A model generated the notes under the pieces. The model did not search any database. It saw nothing but the letters and a program-made list of their open reading frames with translations, and had not been told where the DNA came from. A stretch of 64,000 nucleotides of DNA from Helicobacter himalayensis (GTDB lineage: Bacteria > Campylobacterota > Campylobacteria > Campylobacterales > Helicobacteraceae): contig NZ_CP014991.1 in NCBI RefSeq assembly GCF_001602095.1, forward strand, positions 1,364,001 to 1,428,000, given 5' to 3'. Made by a program: the position numbers and the translations under genes. Every line of letters starts with the position of its first letter. Positions within the stretch are counted from its first letter, which is position 1. Shown here one piece after another: positions 10,601 through 19,034 of the stretch.

Positions 10601-13600
10601 CCAAAATGCCCAAATCACAGCTATCACAAACCAAACAGGCACAACCACTCACGGAAGCATTAATAACCTAAACAACCAAAATGCCCAAATCACCACTCTT
10701 ACAAACCAAGCAAATACACAAATTACTAACCTAAATAACTCTAACTCCACACTTACCACACTTAATAATACAGGCACTATCACTACACTTTCAAATGCGG
10801 ACAACTCCATACTAACCGCACTTAATAACCAAGCAAACGCCTTAATTACTACACTAAATAACACTACAGGCTCTACGCTTACCACACTTACAAACAATGC
10901 AAATGCACAAATTACTAACCTAAATAACTCCGCTATATTAACCACACTCAATAACCAAGCAAATGCCACGATAGATACACTTAGCAACTTTGACACACTT
11001 ACAACTCTGACAAACGCGGGCAATATAGCTACACTTAATAATACAAACAACGCTACACTCACAACCCTTACAAACTCTGGGAATATAAATCAACTCAACA
11101 ACATAGCAAATGCCACACTTACCACATTAAACAACCAAACAAACGCGCAGATTCAAGAGCTTAATAACAATGCTGGGCTTCTAAATGCACTTACAAATGC
11201 TGGAACTATTGATAATCTAAATAATACAAACAACGCTACACTCACAACCCTTACAAACAATAGCGAAATCACAAACCTAAACAATGCCGCTAGAGTTATC
11301 ACACTAGATAATGAAGCAAACGCGCAGATTCAAAGGCTTAATAACTCTGGCATTCTTACCACGCTTACTAATAAAACAAATGCACAAATTACTACACTCT
11401 CAAACTCTGGCACACTAAATACCCTTCACAATCAAACAGCCGCCACACTAGAGACACTTGAGAACACAAACAATATCACCACTCTTGAAAATCAAGCCGG
11501 AAGCACACTCACCACACTAAATAACAACACAGGGACTATCTCTACCCTAAACAATGCTGGCACACTCACCACACTTAACAACAACGCTAACATTACAACT
11601 CTCACCAACACAGGCACACTCACCACACTTAGCAATGGTGCATTTATCTCTAACCTAACACAGAATACAGCCAATGCACTCACCTACTCAACAAACCAAG
11701 ATGGCTATGTCCATACTCTTGATTTACAAAGCGGAAGCATAACCATAAATGATGAGCTCTACATAGGTAGAAATAGACATAAACAAGGCACACTTGCCAC
11801 AGGTGCAAGTATTATCAACGCACTAGGCAGACAAGGAAGCAACCAAGTAAAAGAAGGCGCACTCACCATAGCCACAAACTCCACTATCAACGCACAAGAT
11901 AAAACAATAAGCGTGTATGGAACTCTCAATAATCAAGGCACGATACAAGTAGGCGAGCTTATCTTAACGCGAGGCATATCTAACCCACAAGCGCTTCTTG
12001 CCCAATATAGTGGCAGTCATATCAATGGCACTATCAACAATAGCAATAACAACGGCTCAAATATCACACTTCAAAATTGGGTGCTAGAACTCACACAAGT
12101 TGCCTCCGACTATAATGACAAAACCAAAGCCAAAGACGCAGACACCAAGGGACATATTATTATGGATAAGAATGTAACCATAGGTAATCTAAAAACAGGC
12201 ACAAGGTTTGGTGCTGATGGAAGCAGTGTATTAGATAGAGAGGCAGGTATCTTAATCATCGCAGACACAGACAAATGGGAAGAAAAATACAACTATGAAG
12301 CCCTCTTTTTGAAAAACGACAATGGCGCGCTCACCACAGCTTTAAAAGAAATTAGAAACCTTGATGGCGAAATTGTGAATAAAACAGACCAATATGGCAA
12401 AGAGACACAAACTAAGGCTGAAAATTTAGGAGGAGAAGCGACTTTGAGTATCCAAGCCCTCCGCAATCTCTACACCCCACAAAGCACTGTGAAAATCATA
12501 GATTTGCAAGATGGCTTTGCTGTGGGCTTAGAGCCTAAGGGTTCTCCATCAGAAACACTCTCTACTATTTTGCTTAATGGTGCTATCGCTAACAACTTGC
12601 TTATAAGCAACCTCATAGATTCTATGAGTAGGAGAATGTTTCATAAAAGCCTAGAACACAGAAAAGGTCAAACATATAGTGTAATGTCAAAAAGCGTAGA
12701 TGAACAAGGCAAAAGAGTGAAAGACAAAAACGATATACTCGTCCCCTTGGCATACAATAACATCGATATGCTCCAAGAAGCAGATATGATTTATTCCCCT
12801 CACGCTGCAAACTCTTCTTATCAAGCTTTCTTTCTACCCCTTAGTCGCTACACTACTTCTAAGCTAGAGGGAGGCTTTAGCGGTAATGAATTCATCGCTG
12901 GAGCTTTAATGGGAGGCTTTTTAAACCTTAAATCTCACGGAAGCTTGGGATTTTACGCAGGGTATGAGAGTGGGCATGGCACAATAGGACGAAGTGATGG
13001 TAATGCAAAAATCAAGCATAGCAATGTCCTAGCAGGACTGCACTACTACAAAACCTTTTATACAAAAGATATGCGAGAATACTACTTCAAAGCAATCTTT
13101 CACGCTCAAAACCAACGTCCAGACTTTGAAGTGTATCGCAGCATAGCTGGTGATAGTGCTGTTGATAAAATCTCTGCCTTTGGGATAGATGCAGAAATGC
13201 GCTTAGGAGCCACCCTCTATAATGTATTCAAAAATAGCGCGCTTAGTCCTGAAGTAGGTCTTGGCTATGGACTACTTCATATTGCTCCCTTTAGCCTTAC
13301 CTATGAAAGCACAGTCTTGCAAAATGAAACTTTCCCAGCCCATAGCTTTCATATCCCATATGTGCATGCTAAAGTGCGCTACATTAAAGCATTTGCTAAC
13401 AACAAACGATATAGCATTCTCCTAGGTGGGAGATATAACATCGATTCTGTGCATAGTGCTAGCGTGCAGATAGGAGATTTTAAGGCGAGTTCATCATTTA
13501 ATGTCCCAGCACTCGTAGGGCTAGCAGGGGCGAGTTTCTCATATTCACTCGGCAAACGTTCTGAAATCGCTGCCCAGCTTGATGGTGCTTTCTCTGTTTG

Positions 13601-13646
13601 GCAGTTAAGTGGTTCTCTCTCTGTACGTTATAGCGTATGGTGGTAA
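7611..13646 (+). CDS. giant Asn/Thr-rich autotransporter (type Va secretion), intact copy
   Basis: This 2011-residue protein has a leader of about 80 residues, a hydrophobic signal peptide ending near N-L-A-L-A-Q, and a passenger made of hundreds of short degenerate units of the type T-L-(T/N)-N-x-x-x-(A/G)-x-I-T. These should form a long beta-helix. A spacer and a C-terminal barrel from about residue 1726 to the final aromatic V-W-W follow. The barrel would insert in the outer membrane and expose the passenger, probably as an adhesin or toxin-like surface protein; the ligand is unknown. AGGAGAGGGG precedes the ATG. A 10-C tract lies about 17 codons in. Part of the leader (7725-7850) is a translated dispersed repeat also found at 15150-15310. 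The stop overlaps the upstream start option of the cytochrome gene. Confidence 0.9.
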   Translation: MRWVAQQKTQAQQIKGLTPPPHTIAKPCLCLICHTDPSCQTDSSCHSEQSEESNKESNTSKESLRDFSVISLPQNDKKKLAFFFPFIPIFLFTPNLALAQHNLNNYCAIPIGPFNCRVINNVNNATTVFNNTTGNQDTYLTIVASVTFNLFNRGGNGAPIIINSDTQSKFYLTLEAGASTINTNPLKGTSTLNTSSGAHTIIDNAGRIGTPDANGNYNAGRDRDITGSGRLEVRNQTTGVIGRIGAGGLLDINNAGVIKEIGVSGGQNTQSITNSGTIRRINNDFWGQNFANLTNQQVGTIDALDINGGNFVQGTNAGTIQGFWTNSQSRQGQRYNPSIGDFTNQAGGRITTLTHRAGTFTTLTNQQNATITTLTNQQGAEITTLNNQGTITTLNNNNSATLATLNNQGTINTFSISGGNLRQGTNSGNIGTFTVADNQNRGINAVVTSFTNQQGGRITTLTNQQGGEIQTLTNEGTITTLTNQTNGQIATLTNNGTITNGITNNATATITTLNNNANLSSVTNSGTITTLTNQNNGTLTTLTNNANALITTLNNTAGSTITRIANNTNAQINTLNNFGNLPELFNDRAGSIANFNNTGTLALLDNVGDITTLENQAGGTITTLENKAGGNITTLTNQNNGTLTTLNNHGNITQSLNNAGTITTLINEANAQIQSLTNQQGGTITTLTTQANSTITTLTNEANAQIQSLINNSQGTITNFNNTGGTITTLENKAGGNITTLTNQNNATLTTLNNHGNITQSLNNAGTITTLINEANAQIQSLTNQTNGRIATLTNNGTITNGITNQGEMQNLHNNFDLSSITNTGSINELNNASNITITTLTNQTNGRITTLNNSGTFTTLNNQSTIDTLTNLTDATLTTLNNTGTITTLDNEAQGSITSLNNQANGNIATLINAGTIGTAGATTTNQGSITQLENTGTIYQLTNANGGNIATILNNGTLTGGLTNQEGGSIGTFTHASTTVLDSLTNIGSMDTINNQNAQITAITNQTGTTTHGSINNLNNQNAQITTLTNQANTQITNLNNSNSTLTTLNNTGTITTLSNADNSILTALNNQANALITTLNNTTGSTLTTLTNNANAQITNLNNSAILTTLNNQANATIDTLSNFDTLTTLTNAGNIATLNNTNNATLTTLTNSGNINQLNNIANATLTTLNNQTNAQIQELNNNAGLLNALTNAGTIDNLNNTNNATLTTLTNNSEITNLNNAARVITLDNEANAQIQRLNNSGILTTLTNKTNAQITTLSNSGTLNTLHNQTAATLETLENTNNITTLENQAGSTLTTLNNNTGTISTLNNAGTLTTLNNNANITTLTNTGTLTTLSNGAFISNLTQNTANALTYSTNQDGYVHTLDLQSGSITINDELYIGRNRHKQGTLATGASIINALGRQGSNQVKEGALTIATNSTINAQDKTISVYGTLNNQGTIQVGELILTRGISNPQALLAQYSGSHINGTINNSNNNGSNITLQNWVLELTQVASDYNDKTKAKDADTKGHIIMDKNVTIGNLKTGTRFGADGSSVLDREAGILIIADTDKWEEKYNYEALFLKNDNGALTTALKEIRNLDGEIVNKTDQYGKETQTKAENLGGEATLSIQALRNLYTPQSTVKIIDLQDGFAVGLEPKGSPSETLSTILLNGAIANNLLISNLIDSMSRRMFHKSLEHRKGQTYSVMSKSVDEQGKRVKDKNDILVPLAYNNIDMLQEADMIYSPHAANSSYQAFFLPLSRYTTSKLEGGFSGNEFIAGALMGGFLNLKSHGSLGFYAGYESGHGTIGRSDGNAKIKHSNVLAGLHYYKTFYTKDMREYYFKAIFHAQNQRPDFEVYRSIAGDSAVDKISAFGIDAEMRLGATLYNVFKNSALSPEVGLGYGLLHIAPFSLTYESTVLQNETFPAHSFHIPYVHAKVRYIKAFANNKRYSILLGGRYNIDSVHSASVQIGDFKASSSFNVPALVGLAGASFSYSLGKRSEIAAQLDGAFSVWQLSGSLSVRYSVWW
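7663..7672 (+). repeat. 10-C contingency tract in right autotransporter leader
   Basis: The tract falls in codons 18-21. With C10 the frame from the ATG at 7611 is open. A second ATG at 7616 lies in another frame and currently stops soon after the tract; at C9 or C12 that second start would feed the passenger instead. Confidence 0.85.
9462..9965 (+). repeat. two 186-bp direct repeats inside the autotransporter passenger
   Basis: 9462-9647 and 9780-9965 are almost identical, 318 bases apart and in frame (318 is divisible by 3). Unequal recombination would delete or add 106 residues without breaking the frame. The same pair occurs in the left copy. Confidence 0.85.
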
Positions 13647-13651
13647 GGTTT

Positions 13652-15058
13652 ATGAAAGGTTTGAAAACAAGATTTATGCAAGCATTAGAATCTAAACGCA
13701 CTCACACGCAACAAACCATACAATCCGCAAAAAAAAGCCTAAAAAACACAATGATTTATGCAAAATCCATCTTGCATATTGCTTTATTCTCAAACATTAT
13801 GCTCTTTGCCTTGCTTTTCACCACAAGCTATACAAACGACTATGACCGCGCAATCGCCCAATCCCTCAAAAGCGGAGGTAAGCTCTATCAAAAGGCTTGT
13901 GCTTCTTGTCACGGTAGGAAAGGGAGGACCTTGCCTCCGGGTGCGCACTTTAGCATACCAATAATAGAGCGAAGTCAAGGAGAACTAGTTTCTCTACTTA
14001 ATTCCTACCGCACAGGAGCAGTAGATACAGGTGGCGCAAAAGGAACTATGAGTGCAAATCTTATGCGTTATAAATTTAGCGATACAGATATAGAAAACAT
14101 AGCCTACTATGTGGCAAGTCTAAACCCAACTCCCCCCGTGCTTCAAGGCTATTACTATCAAGTAGCAGCTTATCATAATGAAGTTCCAGAAGAGATTTTA
14201 GCGCGCATTGCAGAACGTGATTATGTAGTGCATACCACAGAATACAATGGAAAAGAACTCAAACGATATCTCATAGGTCCTTATGTGGATACCCAAAGTA
14301 TGCAAGCAGACAAAGAATATATAGCAGAACTCACAGAACACACCCATGTGCAAAAAAAGATGAAACCACTTGTGCGCTATATGAGTAGCGATAATGAAAT
14401 ATTTTCCCTTGAAAAAGACTACGAGCTTAAAGATTCTCTAGGAGTGTCCTTGCAAACCCCACAATTATATAGAGCAGAAAACAACCTAACTACAAAAAAC
14501 AAAGCAGACGATACACACGAGACGCAAAACCCAGAATCCAAAGAGAGTGAAACCAACACAACTAAAGAAGACCTAGAAGTTTCGCAAGATTCCCTAGATG
14601 AAGCAAAGGCACAATCCCAAGAGCAAGAAAAAGAGGAATATTCTATAACAGAGTCCCAAGATACGCAGAGCTTAGCATCACAAGATTCTACGCTTAAGGC
14701 ACTCTTTAAGTTTGAAACAGACGCACTAGGGCTAGATGAAGAGCAAGAGGGAGAGGGAGAAATGTCGATTCCAAATGGGTATTACTACATACTTGCCACT
14801 TATGCTAAAACCATACCGCTAGACACATTAGAGAAACTCAAAGACGAGGATTACAAACTATTCACACGAGGGGATTATGTGCATATACTCATAGGTGGCT
14901 ATGATACCAAAAGCACCCTTTTATCGCATAAAGCAAAGGCAAATGCCCTAACCAAAGCCTTGCATATCCACAAATATCAAGACCAAAAGCCTAGAGTCAT
15001 ATTTATAGAATCTGGCAAGATAAAAGAGTTGTATTTGAAAGAGAATAATAAAAAGTAG
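13652..15058 (+). CDS. membrane-anchored cytochrome c with two SPOR-like repeats, copy 2
   Basis: Same protein as copy 1: N-terminal membrane segment, CASCH haem-binding site, then two G-Y-Y-Y modules around an acidic linker. The ATG at 13652 has TAAGG just upstream; an upstream in-frame ATG at 13637 overlaps the end of the autotransporter gene, so translation is probably coupled. The haem peptide and periplasmic topology suggest electron transfer or redox sensing, and the SPOR-like modules suggest cell-wall contact. No nearby oxidase or reductase explains its role. Confidence 0.8.
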   Translation: MKGLKTRFMQALESKRTHTQQTIQSAKKSLKNTMIYAKSILHIALFSNIMLFALLFTTSYTNDYDRAIAQSLKSGGKLYQKACASCHGRKGRTLPPGAHFSIPIIERSQGELVSLLNSYRTGAVDTGGAKGTMSANLMRYKFSDTDIENIAYYVASLNPTPPVLQGYYYQVAAYHNEVPEEILARIAERDYVVHTTEYNGKELKRYLIGPYVDTQSMQADKEYIAELTEHTHVQKKMKPLVRYMSSDNEIFSLEKDYELKDSLGVSLQTPQLYRAENNLTTKNKADDTHETQNPESKESETNTTKEDLEVSQDSLDEAKAQSQEQEKEEYSITESQDTQSLASQDSTLKALFKFETDALGLDEEQEGEGEMSIPNGYYYILATYAKTIPLDTLEKLKDEDYKLFTRGDYVHILIGGYDTKSTLLSHKAKANALTKALHIHKYQDQKPRVIFIESGKIKELYLKENNKK

Positions 15059-15108
15059 TAGAGAGCAGCACCTTTATAATGTATAAAAGTATAGAATCTC
15101 AAACATTA

Positions 15109-15441
15109 CCCAAAAACATTTAGTGTTTGAGTAAAACTCCAAACTTATTTTTACTACTCTTGGACTCTTGAAAAATCTCTTAAGGATTCTTTGCTTGTGT
15201 TAGATTCTTCGCTTATGCTCAGAATGACAAGAGGAGTCAGAATGACGAGGCTTCTTTTTTGTCATTTTGAGGGAGTGAAATGACTGAAAAATCTCTTAAA
15301 GATTCTTTGCTAGTGCAAAGCGGAGAAAATACGCCCCTCGCTAATCTGTCTTTACTGCGATTCGCGCCTTTTAGTAATGCACCCCTTTTTCTACAATGCA
15401 CAAGGGTGCAGAATCTTAAAATAACGAGATTCATAAATAGA
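15109..15441. repeat. intergenic region of dispersed repeats
   Basis: No gene is supported. 15150-15310 contains inverted copies of a dispersed repeat with the words GTCATTCTGAG and GAAGAATC. The same blocks, in another order, form the leader of the autotransporter (7725-7850), and related copies lie at 31284-31350 and 40140-40235. Open frames crossing it on both strands are translations of the repeat. Confidence 0.7.
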
Positions 15442-16074
15442 CTATTTATCATCTATTTTTTCAATAAGCCTAAGTAATCCCTTTGCATCGCAAAATTCAT
15501 TAGGTTTAAGAGAAGCAGGATTTTCTCCCCATTTAGCGTGCAAATAAGGGATATTAGCATTTTTCGCAGCTCCTTCATCTTTTGCACCATTGCCTACAAA
15601 GATACTTTTTACAAAGGGGGCGGATTGCAAAATCATATCTATCATCATAGAGCTTGGTTTAGATTCTCTATTTGGGGCTGAACCTATGATTGTGTCAAAA
15701 AAGTGGGCGATTTTATGGCGACGTAAAATAGGCAATAACTCATCGTGCGGAGCATTAGAGGCAATGGCTAAGAAATAATTTCTTTTTTTGCATTCATCTA
15801 AAAGCCATAGCACACCATCAAAAACCTTGACATCTTGCTCATAGGCTTTATGGAAATATTTTTCAAACCCAACCTTATAGCTAGGGTAAGCAAAGTTGTC
15901 TAGTCCATAAAAAATCTTAGGACAATTAAGTGTAGGTGTGTGCAAAACTTGTTTAATATAATCATTCTCTAATCTTGGGATATTTCTATCTTTACGTATT
16001 GCATTAATTGCTACACAAATGGCATTTTCGCTATCAATTAGCGTCCCGTCCATATCAAAAATTATATTTAGCAT
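15442..16074 (-). CDS. HAD-superfamily phosphatase (phosphoglycolate phosphatase-like)
   Basis: The predicted 210-residue soluble hydrolase starts with the HAD motif I, D-M-D-G-T, followed by a cap domain, motif II around I-A-S-N-A, and motif IV near V-G-N-G-A-K-D-E, which differs slightly from the usual GD-x-x-D. The family dephosphorylates small phosphorylated metabolites; the substrate cannot be told. The ATG at 16074 is chosen because motif I starts seven residues later and GGAG lies just upstream; a longer frame to 16164 would add an unlikely N-terminus. It stands alone between a repeat region and yeiH. Confidence 0.8.
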   Translation of the reverse strand: MLNIIFDMDGTLIDSENAICVAINAIRKDRNIPRLENDYIKQVLHTPTLNCPKIFYGLDNFAYPSYKVGFEKYFHKAYEQDVKVFDGVLWLLDECKKRNYFLAIASNAPHDELLPILRRHKIAHFFDTIIGSAPNRESKPSSMMIDMILQSAPFVKSIFVGNGAKDEGAAKNANIPYLHAKWGENPASLKPNEFCDAKGLLRLIEKIDDK

Positions 16075-16253
16075 AATAATCTCCAAAATATGTATTCTAT
16101 AAGCGTGAATACTAGCATAAACACATTCTTCAAAGCTATAAAATAGGCTGAAATAATTACTCACATTATTCTTTTACAATGTATCTCAAAAAGCAGTGAA
16201 ATTTTAATTGCTTTTTTTTGAAAGTAGATTCTCTTTAAATTTGAGAATCCACA

Positions 16254-17285
16254 CTACGCAATCACGCGCACAAGGACATAGCCACCAATAATAAGCGCGA
16301 TAAAAAGTATCAACGACAATCCAAAGGCTTGCACGCCAAAATTTGCGAATTTTTTAAAATCAATTTGCAAGCCTAACGCACTCATCGCCATACTCAAGCA
16401 GAGCACACAAAACGTGTTAAAAAACTCTACAACCTGCGCGGGCAAAGAAATAGCGGAGTTTAGCACCACCATTGCTAAAAATCCAAAGGCAAAATATGGG
16501 ATATGCAATTTGCGCGATTTACCCGCATCTGTGCTTGAAAAAAACAGCGGGATAAGCAACAACACAGGGATAAGCAGTAGCACGCGTATCATTTTGATAA
16601 TCACCGCAATAGCACTTCCCTCATCACTTAGCACACTCCCAGCACCCACAACATTTGCTACTTCGTGCAAACTCGCACCGATATATACGCCCCACTGATT
16701 TTCACTCAAACCCAAATCATTCAAAGAATGCACCAGCGGATAGGCAAACATTCCCACAAGTCCAAAAAGCACCACGCACGCAAGCGCGATAATGCTTTTG
16801 TGTGGGGCGGATTTGATAGCAGATTCCACAGCCAAAATTGCCGCAGCACCACAAATCGCACTTCCTGAACTTATCAAAAGCGCCAATTCCTTATCCATTT
16901 TCAGAATCTTAACGCCCACAAACACGCCAAGAGCCAAGATTCCAACAACGACAAGCACGCTTATTAGCACGCCATTTAGCCCCACACTCATAAGCCCTTC
17001 AACGCTCACACGCAACCCATAAAGCACAATGCCAAGACGCAACAATCTCTTCGCGCTAAAATTTATCCCAAACTCACACTGCGCACGCGCTCTTGCATAC
17101 AATGGCGAAAAGACAATGCCAAGCAAAATACCAATAATGAGCGTTGAAATATGATATTGCGCCACTTGCGGGATTGTAGCAATATAGAGGCTCGCTAAGC
17201 TTAAAATAAGTGTCATTGTAACGCCCCAAAATGCACTTTTTACACCCTCTTTCATTGCGTGAAAAAATTTACAGAATCTACACAT
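16254..17285 (-). CDS. yeiH: YeiH family integral membrane protein
   Basis: This 343-residue polytopic protein matches the YeiH (UPF0324) family, often annotated as a putative sulfate exporter. It has about ten hydrophobic helices and the conserved segments S-G-S-A-I-C-G-A-A-A and G-A-S-L-H-E-V-A-N-V. Function is not firmly established for the family. An internal ATG at 17255 would remove ten polar residues and is an equally plausible start. It is divergent from the glycosyltransferase at 17411. Confidence 0.85.
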   Translation of the reverse strand: MCRFCKFFHAMKEGVKSAFWGVTMTLILSLASLYIATIPQVAQYHISTLIIGILLGIVFSPLYARARAQCEFGINFSAKRLLRLGIVLYGLRVSVEGLMSVGLNGVLISVLVVVGILALGVFVGVKILKMDKELALLISSGSAICGAAAILAVESAIKSAPHKSIIALACVVLFGLVGMFAYPLVHSLNDLGLSENQWGVYIGASLHEVANVVGAGSVLSDEGSAIAVIIKMIRVLLLIPVLLLIPLFFSSTDAGKSRKLHIPYFAFGFLAMVVLNSAISLPAQVVEFFNTFCVLCLSMAMSALGLQIDFKKFANFGVQAFGLSLILFIALIIGGYVLVRVIA

Positions 17286-17410
17286 TTTCCTTACTTTCTC
17301 TGAAATTTCTTAAAGCTAGCATTGTAGCTAATCGCGCGCAAAATCTGCTATAATCTGCACATAAATCACTGCATTTTCACCCTCAAAATTTAAACCAAAA
17401 GGTATTAGCT

Positions 17411-19030
17411 ATGCTACAAATAAGCGCTTGTATTTTAGTCAAAAATGCCCAAGAGACGTTAAGGGAATGTTTAGAGTCTCTGCGCGCGTTTGATGAAATT
17501 ATTTTGCTTGATAATAAAAGTACGGATAGCACACTTGAGATTGCGCGCGCATTTGATGAAAGCTATGGGAATCTGCGCGTGTTTGAGAGTGAGTTTATCG
17601 GCTTTGGAGGGCTTAAAAATCTCTGTGCGAGTTTTGCGCGCAATGAGTGGATTTGCATTATAGATTCTGATGAAGTGATGGAATCTGGCGCATTGGCGGA
17701 GTTGGAGCGTATTTTTGGAGTGCAAAATACACCAAAAGAAACAATTTTAGCCTTTAGTCGCAAAAATCTCTACAATGGCGAGTGGATAAAGGCATGCGGG
17801 TGGTATCCGGACTTCGTGTGGCGCGTGTATAACAAAACCTACACACATTTTAATGAAAATCTCGTGCATGAAAGCCTTATAATCCCAAAAGACGCACACA
17901 AAATCAAGCTCCCACCGCAGGCGAGTTTAAAACATTATGCTTATAAGGATATTGCGCATTTACTTGACAAAATGCAGCACTATACAAGCCTTTATGTCAA
18001 ACAAAATCCGCACAAAAAAAGCTCGATTTTCAAAGCATTGACGCATAGCATATGGAGCTTTGTAAAAAATTATTTTTTCAAAAAAGGCTTTTTGTTTGGA
18101 TACAAAGGATTTGTGATTAGCACTTGCAACGCATTAGGCGCATTTTTCAAATATATGAAACTTTATGAATCTCACAACGCGCGCGCGCAAAGCTGTTCGC
18201 TCATCATCACAACTTATAACCAAAAAGAGCGCCTTTCGCTCGTGCTAGATTCTGTCCTAGCACTACAAACCTTGCCAAATGAAGTTCTCATCGCTGATGA
18301 TGGTAGCAAGGAGGATACAAAGGAATTAATAGAATCTTATAAGCGCATTTTTCCTTGCGAGTTGCGTCATATTTGGCAGGAGGATAAGGGCTTTCGCCTT
18401 AGTAAAATCCGCAATCACGCCTTGTGCGAGGCGCGGGGGGAATACATCATTATCATTGATGGTGATATGGTGCTAGAATCTCATTTTATTGATGATCATT
18501 TGCATTTCGCGCGCAAGGGCGTGTTTGTGCAAGGCTCAAGGGTGATTTTAGATTCTGCAATCACGCAAGAGATTATGCAAACAAGCAAACAAGATTCTAA
18601 AAATTTTGCTGGGCTTGGTGTAGATTCTTATAAAAAAGCCTTTGGCGCGCGCTCTTTTAAAAGCCGTAGAATCGCCTTTTTAGCAAGATTTCTTTTTACA
18701 TTTTCAAGCAAAAATGCCCGTTATTTTAAGCGCAAGGATTTTATCAAGGGGATTCGCGGTTGCAATATGGGATTTTTCAAAAGTGATTGCGTGGCGATAA
18801 ATGGCTTTAATGAAGATTTTGTGGGCTGGGGACGTGAAGATTCTGAATTTGTGGCGAGATTTTTGTTTAATGGCGGAGAATTGCGCCCATTAAAATTTAA
18901 CGCGATTGCCTATCATCTCTACCATAAGGAAAACGCGCGAGAAATGCTAGAAACCAACCATAACATTTATCTTGATACTATTACAAAAGCTCGCAGATTC
19001 TGTAAAAATGGCTTGTATAAAAAATCTTAA
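17411..19030 (+). CDS. two-domain family 2 glycosyltransferase
   Basis: The 539-residue protein joins two GT2 domains. Residues 1-255 look like the WaaE/KdtX type (A-C-I-L-V-K-N-A at the start, D-S-D-E metal motif). Residues 260-539 begin S-L-I-I-T-T-Y-N, have the D-G-D metal motif and a galactosyltransferase-like C-terminal region around G-W-G-R-E-D-S-E-F. It probably adds two sugars to lipooligosaccharide core on the cytoplasmic face. AAAGG precedes the ATG. Donor and acceptor sugars cannot be read from the sequence. It has no homopolymer tract, unlike the later glycosyltransferases. Confidence 0.82.
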   Translation: MLQISACILVKNAQETLRECLESLRAFDEIILLDNKSTDSTLEIARAFDESYGNLRVFESEFIGFGGLKNLCASFARNEWICIIDSDEVMESGALAELERIFGVQNTPKETILAFSRKNLYNGEWIKACGWYPDFVWRVYNKTYTHFNENLVHESLIIPKDAHKIKLPPQASLKHYAYKDIAHLLDKMQHYTSLYVKQNPHKKSSIFKALTHSIWSFVKNYFFKKGFLFGYKGFVISTCNALGAFFKYMKLYESHNARAQSCSLIITTYNQKERLSLVLDSVLALQTLPNEVLIADDGSKEDTKELIESYKRIFPCELRHIWQEDKGFRLSKIRNHALCEARGEYIIIIDGDMVLESHFIDDHLHFARKGVFVQGSRVILDSAITQEIMQTSKQDSKNFAGLGVDSYKKAFGARSFKSRRIAFLARFLFTFSSKNARYFKRKDFIKGIRGCNMGFFKSDCVAINGFNEDFVGWGREDSEFVARFLFNGGELRPLKFNAIAYHLYHKENAREMLETNHNIYLDTITKARRFCKNGLYKKS

Positions 19031-19034
19031 AACC

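Larger units (their letters stand above)
8714..15107 (+). repeat. right arm of large inverted repeat
   Basis: This is the near-identical inverted counterpart of 1-6398. It contains residues from about 368 to the end of the intact autotransporter, the cytochrome/SPOR gene and about 49 bases of downstream DNA. Homology stays strict through non-coding DNA after the second gene, which points to a recent duplication or ongoing gene conversion rather than coding constraint. Confidence 0.95.

Noticed and set aside
8640-11700. Regularly spaced short repeats that look like a CRISPR array
   Set aside because: They are degenerate codons for the T-L-(T/N)-N units of the autotransporter, lie in one continuous reading frame, and lack constant spacers.
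15237-15477. Overlapping ORFs on both strands after the cytochrome gene
   Set aside because: Both are translations of the dispersed repeat, with no recognisable domain or start signal.
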